Shown here piece by piece: positions 7,188 through 16,000 of a DNA stretch of 34,659 nt (position 1 is the first letter of the stretch; every line of letters begins with the position of its first letter). The position numbers were made by a program, and so were the translations under genes. The stretch is taken from assembly GCA_009837815.1 (NCBI GenBank), contig VXSV01000013.1, positions 1 through 34,659 of the forward strand. Reading direction: 5' to 3'. Source of the DNA: Acidimicrobiia bacterium. Its GTDB lineage: Bacteria; Actinomycetota; Acidimicrobiia; Spongiisociales; ZC4RG35. Under the pieces are notes generated by a model. That model ran no database searches and was not told the origin of the DNA. It saw only the letters and a list, made by a program, of their open reading frames with translations.

Positions 7188-7401
7188 GGATGTGTTGTAT
7201 TGACCATCGCTCGTCTGGGAAGTGGCTTGTCGCATAGTGGTAGGCGTCTATCTCGGTGGGAAGTACCTCGATCGCTTTCTGATCGCGCAAGACCACCCAT
7301 TGGCCATGATGCTCTTCAAGCAGCGCAGGCAGCATCCGGGTGAAGGCTCGGTAGTTGTCCGAGACTTGTTTCCGCGCCTCAGAGAGCGAGACGATGCTCA
7401 T
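7135..7401 (-). CDS. DUF5678-like small protein
   Basis: This is an 88-residue cytoplasmic protein with an ATG at 7401. Residues about 15-70 read as a helix (Asn-Tyr-Arg-Ala-Phe then Leu-Pro-Ala-Leu-Leu-Glu-Glu-His), a strand (Gln-Trp-Val-Val-Leu-Arg-Asp) and a Phe-Pro-Asp-Glu-Arg-Trp-Ser-Ile-Gln segment, close to the DUF5678 pattern as I recall it. The C-terminus Met-Gly-Phe-Phe-Ser-Arg-Ala also fits that family. Family members often sit directly before a retropepsin-like gene, and a remnant of one overlaps its 3' end here. The function is unknown; a toxin-antitoxin-like or accessory role is sometimes supposed. No clear ribosome-binding site is seen. Since its partner is truncated, the gene may be decaying. 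Confidence 0.6.
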   Translation of the reverse strand: MSIVSLSEARKQVSDNYRAFTRMLPALLEEHHGQWVVLRDQKAIEVLPTEIDAYHYATSHFPDERWSIQHIRDQNPIRMGFFSRAPRH

Positions 7402-7560
7402 GTGCAGGGTTGTGGTGCAGGTGTGACAGCGGAGGGTCGTGCCATGGGTCGTCCTTCCGAAGGGCCCCTTCCACCTAGAAGTATATGTTTGGGCCTGGGA
7501 CAGCCACGGTCATAGTGGCGATCCGTTTCCTCCAATAGAGACGCCCTTTTTCGTATTTTA

Positions 7561-7617
7561 CGCATAATGCGCATAAAGCGCAACTAGCGTCTTCTTTATT
7601 GCGTATAATGCAAGGGA
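7561..7617 (+). promoter_or_regulatory. Promoter of the ATPase gene with inverted-repeat site
   Basis: A perfect TATAAT (7604-7609) lies 8 nt before the ATG at 7618, so the transcript should be leaderless or nearly so. No -35 box is seen. An inverted repeat TGCGC-ATAAA-GCGCA (7568-7582) lies about 40 nt upstream and could bind a regulator. CGCATAATGC (7561-7570) recurs as CGTATAATGC over the -10 box (7602-7611). AAGGGA just before the first ATG would be well spaced for a second ATG at 7624. I see no gene in 7402-7617. Confidence 0.5.
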
Positions 7618-9630
7618 ATGTCCATGTTGAGGTCCCGGCACTACCACCGTCGATTACTGGAGACCAGTCTCCGCCGCATTCGCAGCTTTCCGGTGGTGGT
7701 GCTGGAGGGTCCCCGCACTGTGGGCAAGTCCACCCTGCTGCGGGAGATTGCCCAACAGCTTTCCGCTGACATAGTCGACCTTGACGATTCCATCGTCAGG
7801 AACCAGGTCGAAGCGGATCCAAACCGGTACCTGGCGGAGCAGCGGCCGGTTCTCATAGACGAGTACCTTCGCCTTCCCCTCCTTGATCACATCAAGGCCC
7901 AACTGAACAGAGACGGCTCTCCCGGTCAGTTCATACTGACCGGATCAGCCGGCCGCCAGGCAAACCGGGAAGAACTGAAAGCGCTGGTAGGTCGGTTAGA
8001 TGAAGTAGAAGTGTTCCCCCTCTCCCAGAACGAAATTGAAGGTGTGGGAGGGAACTTCGTCGAGTCGGTTTTCCGCGGAATGGAAGGAGTGATGTCCGGG
8101 GGTCGTTCCCGTACGACCCGCGAGGACTATGTCGGAAGGGTTCTGGCCGGTGGGTTTCCACGTGTCGTGCTGAACGAGGATCCTGCCGACCGGTATCAGA
8201 TCTTCAACAACTACATCGAACAGTCCCTCAGCTACGGGCTCTCAGCGGTCCGGACTGTACGTCGGCCCGAGGACGTGCAGAGGCTGTTGGTCCGGTTGGG
8301 GGCGCAGACCGGACAGATTCTCAACATTGCCAATGCTGCTCGGGACATCGGGATTGCCGAGCGGACCGCTGAGAACCACACCCGCCTGCTGGAGTGGCTC
8401 TTCTTTATCGTGCGCCTGCCCGCCTGGAAAAAGACCGACAGAGGTCCTGTGTCACGACCGAAGCTGCACCTGGTCGATTCGGGTGTGGGCGGGCACCTCC
8501 TTCGACTCACCTCGGAGAGGGTGATGAGCAATGACCCCCTGTTCCAATCCTCATTCGGAAACCTCCTCGAATCATTCATGGTGAGCGAAATCCGCAAGGC
8601 GATCGGATGGCTCAATGATCCTTATCGGTTGGGACATTGGCGGACGCGGCAGGGTGTTGAAGTAGACCTGGTACTGGAACGCCTCGACGATCGGGCCGTG
8701 GTGGGCATGGAGGTCAAATCCGCTTCCGGACTGTCAAGGGACGACTGGAGGGGCCTTGTCCGCCTGCGCGCCGAACTAGGGACTCGCTTCCACGCCGGGA
8801 TCGTGTTCTACACCGGTGACATGCCATATGAACCCGATGACCGAATCTATGCCGTGCCGATCGACAGGCTGTGGAGCGGCGAGCCGGAAACACCCAAGCC
8901 ACCCCGGGCGATGGCTCCGAGCATTTTGACCGCCGACGGTGATCCTCTCTCTCCCTCGGTTCGGGCCGTAGCCGACAAGATGCTGGAGAGGTTGGAACTC
9001 GGTGAGGCTGCATGGTGGGAACTGGCGATCGTCCCCTCGTCTAACGTGTCTTTCAGCGACTTCTACTCATCAGAGGGGGTTATGGGCGAGCTTGCACAGG
9101 TGGTAACCCACTCCCTGCGACTCGATCAGGGGTTCGGGCTGGGTACCGGCGATGATTTTGAACCGGTTGATCAATGTGTTGCCCTGATCGAAGCAGGTGC
9201 TCGCGGCGTCCTCATCGACCCTCTTGGAACAATGGTGGCTATAGCGGGGAGCAGTTTCTTGTGCGATCCCCACCTCCAAAACGACATCTCTATGACACGT
9301 GTCAATCACGAAGCGGTGAAGGAGTGGGCGCTGGAGTTTGCTCGGTTCTCCTATCGTGTCTTGGTCCCCCAAGGGCAGGGAGTGTCCTGGACCTTATGGT
9401 CGCGGGGCCGGCGTCTCAGGGAGGGACGACCGCCACTGCAGGTCAGGCCCTTCAACAGACAGGGGGTGGTGGACAACCCTCCCCATCGCGGGATCCCCCT
9501 TACGGGCGATCCGGAGGTTGATGCCTTTTACCTGATGTCCTCTTTCTATGAATGGTTCGGGATCCCGGCTGCAAGCCTTGGCGAAGCGAAAGAAGGTCGT
9601 GTGTCGGCCGAGGAATTCCCGAGGATGTGA
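7618..9630 (+). CDS. AAA_14/DUF4143-type ATPase with an unrecognised C-terminal extension
   Basis: This is a 670-residue soluble protein. Residues 31-39 are a Walker A (Gly-Pro-Arg-Thr-Val-Gly-Lys-Ser-Thr), Asp81-Glu82 end a Walker B strand, and Leu-Thr-Gly-Ser at 107-110 is sensor 1, as in the AAA_14 group. From about residue 200 to 400 it follows the DUF4143 pattern: a winged-helix part, then Trp-Arg-Thr-Arg-Gln-Gly-Val-Glu-Val-Asp-Leu (Asp350) and Met-Glu-Val-Lys (Glu365, Lys367), which matches a PD-(D/E)XK nuclease-like core. Typical family members end near residue 400-450. This one continues for about 240 residues with a Trp- and Phe-rich domain I do not recognise. The family role is poorly defined; links to DNA or defence functions are suggested elsewhere. 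It stands alone between divergent and convergent neighbours. The start could be ATG 7618 or ATG 7624. Confidence 0.9.
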   Translation: MSMLRSRHYHRRLLETSLRRIRSFPVVVLEGPRTVGKSTLLREIAQQLSADIVDLDDSIVRNQVEADPNRYLAEQRPVLIDEYLRLPLLDHIKAQLNRDGSPGQFILTGSAGRQANREELKALVGRLDEVEVFPLSQNEIEGVGGNFVESVFRGMEGVMSGGRSRTTREDYVGRVLAGGFPRVVLNEDPADRYQIFNNYIEQSLSYGLSAVRTVRRPEDVQRLLVRLGAQTGQILNIANAARDIGIAERTAENHTRLLEWLFFIVRLPAWKKTDRGPVSRPKLHLVDSGVGGHLLRLTSERVMSNDPLFQSSFGNLLESFMVSEIRKAIGWLNDPYRLGHWRTRQGVEVDLVLERLDDRAVVGMEVKSASGLSRDDWRGLVRLRAELGTRFHAGIVFYTGDMPYEPDDRIYAVPIDRLWSGEPETPKPPRAMAPSILTADGDPLSPSVRAVADKMLERLELGEAAWWELAIVPSSNVSFSDFYSSEGVMGELAQVVTHSLRLDQGFGLGTGDDFEPVDQCVALIEAGARGVLIDPLGTMVAIAGSSFLCDPHLQNDISMTRVNHEAVKEWALEFARFSYRVLVPQGQGVSWTLWSRGRRLREGRPPLQVRPFNRQGVVDNPPHRGIPLTGDPEVDAFYLMSSFYEWFGIPAASLGEAKEGRVSAEEFPRM

Positions 9631-9674
9631 GAAAACGATGTCGAGAGGCCTCAATAGGGAGGCGCTCGACTGAA

Positions 9675-9698
9675 GGATCCCATCCTGTTCGGGATTTT
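9675..9698 (+). terminator. Candidate terminator between convergent genes
   Basis: A stem (9675-9681 with 9691-9697, five Watson-Crick pairs plus two G-T pairs) with a 9-nt loop ends in TTTT on the plus strand, 45 nt after the ATPase stop. It is a weak but plausible intrinsic terminator. The same 33-nt sequence type occurs at 7151-7183, where it is coding on the other strand. Nothing else is seen in the 141-nt gap. Confidence 0.4.
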
Positions 9699-9771
9699 GA
9701 CTGGGCAACACCATCGTGCGGACCCTTGCCTTGAACTGGCTCTCTCTTGCGGTTCTGGGAGTGGCCGGTGG

Positions 9772-10045
9772 TCAGTCGGGGTCGGGGTCGGGCGTGGGCG
9801 GCGTCCAGTTTTCGCGGCGTTCGATTTCGTCGCACCAGGGTTTCCAGACGTCCGTGACGCCGTGGTCGGCTGCGGTAGAGCGGCATTGGGCGGCGGTGTA
9901 GCCGCCTTCGGCGCCGGTCATCCCCGCCACGATCCTGCGCAGACGGGCCGCGGCGGCGGGGTTGGCGTGCGCATCGGCCTCGGCGGTGACTGCTGCGATG
10001 AGGTCCGCGTCGGGAACGAAGGCCGACGGTGTGTCGGTGGTTGCA
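9772..10045 (-). other. C-terminal helical segment with two Cys and a Pro-Asp tail
   Basis: The last 88 or so residues leave the Calx-beta pattern and become Ala-rich helices (Asp-Leu-Ile-Ala-Ala-Val, Ala-Arg-Leu-Arg-Arg-Ile-Val-Ala-Gly-Met) with Ala-Ala-Gln-Cys and Lys-Pro-Trp-Cys-Asp-Glu. They end in a Pro/Asp tail. The Cys residues could form a disulfide. No sorting signal is seen. It may be a secretion, capping or wall-binding element; this is inference. Confidence 0.5.
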
Positions 10046-13000
10046 TCGTCGTCGGTGATAGTCGGGGAAACCGAACCCTGCGATGCCGAGACTGTGTACC
10101 CTGCGCGTGAGACGACCGCCACAGTCAGGGTGCCGCCGCCCAGATCCTGCTGGTCGTCGTGGGTGGAATGGGTGTAGGTGGTCGAGTTTTTGCCGGCGGG
10201 GATGGTGACAGTCGGTCGGGAGACGAATAACACCCTGTCGGCGCCCTTGCCGTGGATCTCTATCACGCCGAGGGTGACAGTCAAATCGGTGATGGGTGCG
10301 GGGTCGGCGCCGATGGTGAAGGTCGCCTGATCTCCTTCGGTGACATCACCTGTGCCGGTGATGCTGATCCGGGGTGTGGTGGGGGGTTGGGCAGGCTGAC
10401 CCTGCTCCATCACCACGATTTGATCCTGGGGGAAACCACCTGGGGGGATGTCACCGGCAGGTGCGCTGGACCTTCGAAATGCAGCAAAGCCGGCCGGGAC
10501 ACCATCGTTGTGGGCGAGCAACACAATCCCATCGGCGCCTCTGAACCATCCCGAACGGGAGATGCGGAAACCGCTGGGGGTGCGCAACACGATCCCCGAA
10601 AGGGCGTCCAGGTCACCCAGGACCACCTGGCGGATGTCAGGGCCGAGGGTCTGCGGCGGGGGATTCGGTCCGTCCTTGGCCTGCAACTCCAGGGTCAGGT
10701 CGAAGTCACGAGGTTTGGAGAAGTGCAGCACATGACCCCGCCGAGCGTCACGGTAGATGATGGCCCTGAGCCCGTCGTCATCGGTGTGGTGCACTGTGAA
10801 CGTGTTCCGGCCGGTGTCCACCGAGATGTTCGGCAAGGCGCCCGACAAAGACAATCTGCCCGTCGCTGTGGTGTCCCGTTCAACCCGGTTGTCGTCGCGG
10901 CTGGTCATCCACACATAGCCGCGGTTGCCGCCCACGCTGATCGGCTGGATCTGCCAGTCCATGTCCCAGTCGCCGGGGCAGATCGGGTTTACGCCCCGCT
11001 CGTCGCACGCCGTGAAGTCTCCCGCGGTGGAAGTGAATGCCACATCCATCAGCGCGGCGGGTATCTCCACCGGCGCGCGTCGGTTGGTGACGAAGTACAC
11101 CTTGTAGGCGCCGTTGCCCTCGGCGTCGCTTACCAAGGTGGTCTGCATGCGGATGGTGATCTCGGTGTCGTTGTCCAACACCCGCACCCGCTGGTTGAAC
11201 ATCCGGTTGTTGTACTCAGAATCGGTGGACGACAACTGTATGCGCAAGTTCACGGTGTCCTCGGGGTTCGTGGCGCTGTCCTCGGCGCCCTGGAGGGTCA
11301 CGACTTTGTCCTGGTAGCTGGTAGGTGTGAACAGCAGCGACGCGCCGCTGGTGATGGTGAGGTGCTGACCGCCGCCGGTGACCGTCACCGTACCCACTAC
11401 GTCGGCGGTGGGGCCGTTCAACGACACCCGCAGCGTTCCCACCCCGCCCTCGGCGACATAGAAGTCGGAAGGACCCTCCTTGCCGCCCGTGCTACGCAGG
11501 GTGAGCGCTGCGAATTGCTTGGAGGGGTCGAAGATTTTCAGGTCGAGTCGCGTTCTGGGTGTCACCGGATCGGGGTTGCCGTTGTTCGCCTTGGTGAACG
11601 AGATCGTGCCCATGGTGATGGCCAGGGATTCTCCACCCTGCTCGTCGGCGTCGTCGTCGAGGGGGGTGACCGACAGCGTGGCCCGGTCGGCCCCGGGGGC
11701 GAAGACGATGGTCACATCCGCCGTGCCCACCCCCGAATAGGTGACGCCGGTCTCCGTCTCCGCCGTAATCGTGTAGTCCGTGTCCTGAGAGGCCACACCG
11801 CCGATTGTGAGAGGCACGGTGAGCGACTCGCCCGTTTGCAGGGGACGGCCCAGGGTGACGGTGATCGCGCCACCGGGCCCGCCCTCTGTGATCGAGGGGC
11901 TGGTCGCCCCCAGCCGCACCGGCAGCGGGTCGTCGTCGATAACCGTCAACGTGGCCGAACCGTTGGCGCCGAGCGTGACGACGGTGGGGCTGTTCGGCAG
12001 CCTGGTGGGGTCGATGGTCATGGTCAGCTGCTCGTTCACCTCGGGCTCGGCGTCGTCGTCGACGTCGATCGTGAAATCCGACAGCAACGCCCCGGCGGGG
12101 ATGACCACCTTGTGGGGGAATGTGTAGTCATCACCCGAGGTCAGACCCTGATCGGCAATGTCGATGGGCACCGTCAGGTCGGCGCTCAGCGGCGTGCTCA
12201 GCCGCAACACTATTGGCGTCGAATCAGAAGACTCCAACACCGTGAACCCGGCCCGCTCGAAGGTGACCGTGGCCGTGGTGGGCGGCTCGTGGACCGTGCT
12301 GGAGAACGGGCTGTCCAACAGGGCGCCGCCCCTCAGATTCGTCCCCGACGTGGCGTCCACATCCGGCGTGATGGTGATGCTCTCCGCCATTGGCTCCGTC
12401 ACGCTGTCGGCGGTGACACGCAGGAACCTCTTCATCAGAAGCGATGCGGCGCCTACCACGTCCCCATCCGGGGCCCCGCCGGTGATGGTGATGGCAGGCG
12501 GCGTGTTCGCAAAGTTGCAGGATACTCTCATGTTGTGGAACCGGGCAGGTGGGCACGCAACCGTGTAGTCCGCGCCGAACACCGCGTCGCCGCCGAACAC
12601 GAACGGGATCGTCAACACCTCCGGCGTCACCAACTGCCGCCCCAACTCCAGGTAGAAGTCATAGGAGACGCCTTCCACCATGTGGGTGGCGCTTCGGTCC
12701 TGCCACCGCAGAAACACCCTGGTCGGGTCATCGTCGTGGATCGTCACCGACACTGGGCGCAGCGTTTCCTGCTGATAGCCTGTCCCGCTTCCCAGAGTGA
12801 CAGACACGGCCCCGTCACCTTCCGTGCCGGGCGGATCGCCCGCGTTGACGCCGTCCTGCACCACCGCAATGGTGGCCGTCGCCGTGGTCGTCCCCGCGGT
12901 GATCTGCACGGTCTCTTCGCCCTCGTCCGCCGCGGCGATGTAGTCATTGCTGCTGTCCTGCTCTGTCACCGTGTAATTGATGGTCGTGGTCGCGGCCGGG

Positions 13001-16000
13001 GCGGGGTCGGCGGTGAACGTGAGCGTCACCGTGCCGCCCTCCGACACCGTGGCTGCGTCCACCTCCACCTTGACGCAGGGCGACGCCTCGGTGCCCGTGC
13101 AGCCTTCATCGTCGGCGATGGTCACCCGCGCCGTTGACGGGCTGCCCAGCACCACCCCCGACGGCAGTGAGGCGCCGATAGTGATATCGGTGTACTCCGG
13201 TCCCTCCTTTGCCGAGTCCTGACGGGTCCGCATCACAAACGTCGCCGATGACGCGCCGCCGGGGATGGTGACGGTGGCCGGCGGCAGCGTAGCCCAGTCC
13301 GCTGCGGACGCCGTGCCGTGCGTGGTGATGATGTTGACCCGGGTGTTCCGGCTACGCGTCGGGGCGATGTTCACCCTGACGGTGAGCGCGTTGTCGGGCG
13401 CGTCCGCCTCACCCACCGAGTACGCGGCTGCACTGAACGACACCGCCGGGTCCAACGGCCTGTCGTTGATCACGAACTGGTCGAAATTGTCTGTGGCGGC
13501 GCCCACCCCGATGTTGGTCTGACGCAACGCGTTCACTCCCACCGTCACCGTCTCGCCCGAGTCGCCCGGCCCGTCGTCAGCCGCCGAGATGGTCAGCGTC
13601 ACACTGCTGGCCGACTGGTCGGCGCCCGTCCCCGCGAACGCGATGTTCGGCATCCCCGAGTCCAGGTTCGTGCAGGTCACCCCGGTGGGCAACGGGCTTT
13701 CACAGGTGAGGGTGTAGTCCACATTCTGTCCGCCCTCCGCGCCCCGCGTCGCCGTGCCGCCCACCGACAGCACCACGGTGAGCGCCTCCCCGTCGTACAT
13801 GCCCCGACCGATCGTCACCGTGAACGTCCGGTCCTGGCCCTCCACCAGCGCCGCGGAGCTTCCCGCCAGGGTCACCGCCGTGTTGTCGTTGTCGTTCACC
13901 ACCACCGTCGACTCGAACAGCGTCGGTGTGGTCATGCGCAACGCTCCGCCGTCCACCCGCCCCCCGTCCACAACGCTCACCGTCACCTCGCCGTTCGGCT
14001 CGTCCACCCCGTCGTCCACCGTCTGCAACGTGAATGTTGCCGACGTGGAACCCGAGGCGATCACGACCGTCGCCGTCTCTGCGGTCACGAAGTCGGCGTC
14101 GCCCACGCTGTCCTCCTCGATCCCCAGGTTGACGGTGACGTCGGTCTCCAGCGTTCCCAACGCGGTGACGGTGAAATCACGCGTGCCGCCCTCCGTGATC
14201 TGACCGGAGCCTGCGTCGCTGATCGTCACCGGCACGGTGTCCGTGTCGGTGATCGTTACCGTCGCCGTGGACGGTGTGCCTTTCTGGGTGCCCGACGGCG
14301 CCGCGCCCAGCGCGATCGTGAAGGTCTCGTCGGCCTCCACCACCGTGTCCTGGGTGGTCTGCACCGTCACGGTCTTGGACGTCTCCCCCACCGCGAAAGT
14401 CACGTCCTGTGACGAGATCGCCGTGAAGTCCCCCGAGCCCGCCGTGCCCGTGGATGTGGAAACCGTGATCGTCCTGCTGACGGTGTCCACCGGGTTGAAG
14501 TTGACCGTCACCGTCACCGAGGAACCTTCTGCCACCGAGTAGGTGGACCTCCCGAACTTGAACGTGGGTTTGCTCGGATTGACGATGCGGAATTCGCCGA
14601 AACTGTCGGTGAACGTTCGCATGTTCGATGGCGTGGCGGCCAGCGCGGTCGTGCCGGCCGCTGCGGCGTTCCATTCGATCCGGCGCATGTTCAAGTTGGC
14701 CGTCTCAGCCGGGTCGTTGGTCAGATCGCTGTCCGCATTGTCATCGTTCTCCACCGCCGCCAGGGTTAGGGTCAGGCTGGTGTCCGACACAACCACGCCC
14801 AGGCCGTCTTCGGTCCGATCATCACCCTGGAAGGTCACAGTCGGCCGGGTGGAGCTGAAGTCCCCGCAGGTGATGCCCGACGGCAATGGACTCTCGCACG
14901 CCAGGGTGTAGTCGGTCTGCACCGTTGCCGTGCCCGCGAACCCGAAGTCGAAGTCGATCGACTCCCCGTCGTACATGGACCGTCCGATCTCCAGTGTGAA
15001 GTCCCGGCTGCTTCCCTCCTCCAGATCGGTGGCGTCTCCGGTCAACGTCACGGTGGTCAGGTCGTCGTCGATCACCGCCACGCTCGCCGAGGCGTTGGTC
15101 CCCGCCGAATAGCGCGTGCCGGAAGCGATCCCCACCGCCACCGTACCGTTCGGCTCGTCCACCGTGTCACCCGCGGTGGCCATGGTGTAGGTGACCCGGT
15201 CACCACCTGCGGGGATCACCGCGGTGGCGGTGGCGGCTGTCACATAGTCATAGCCCTCGGCGCCCACCACCCCCGCCGGGAACGTCTCCGAAATGTCCAG
15301 GTTGACCGTCACCGGGGTCTCGACGGTCTGGTCGGCGGTCAACAGGAACGTGGCGTTGCCGCCCTCGGTGACCGACGCGGCGCTGGTGCGGGCGATCTGC
15401 ACAGTGGCCTCGTCGCCGTCGTCTGCGATCGTCACCGTCGCCGATTTGGGCGAGCCTTCGAGAACACCCGACGGGAGGGTTCCGAAACCGATGGTCAGAG
15501 TTTCCGAAGCCTCCACGATGGTGTCCTGGACAGCAGTGATGGTGTAGGTTGTCGACGACTCACCCGCCGCGATGCTCGGGGTACCCGACACGCGGTAATC
15601 ACCGGCCCCGGCCGAGCCCAGGGTATATGTGAACGGGACACTGGTGGCCGACGAGCGGGTGGGGCTGATGTTCACCGTGACGGTGATGGCTGTGCCCTCG
15701 GTCCCGCTGTAGGTGGCTGAACTGAAATACACGGTCGGCGGGTCGCGGATCTCGAACTGACCGAAGTTGTCGGTGGGCGTCGCCGCCCCACCCCCCAGAC
15801 TCGCCGAGCCGGTGGGGGTTCCCGCCCCGATGTTCACCTTCTCGTGGGTCGACTCCGCCAGGTTGTCGGCGGTGGCGGTCAAAGTGATGGTCACCGACAT
15901 GGCGGAGCGGGTGGAGTCGCCTTGGAACTGCACCGTGGCGCTGCCCGAATTCAGATTGGAGCAGGTCACACCGGTGGCGGAGGCGCAGGCCAGTGTGTAG

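Noticed and set aside
7398-7583. 61-codon minus-strand frame upstream of the DUF5678-like gene
   Set aside because: The composition is unnatural, and it lies across the divergent promoter region with no ribosome-binding site.
10252-13137. 961-codon open frame on the plus strand
   Set aside because: It is antisense to the giant gene, and its Arg/His/Gly-rich composition is what the complement of Thr/Val/Asp-rich GC-biased codons gives. The minus-strand frame has clear domain repeats.
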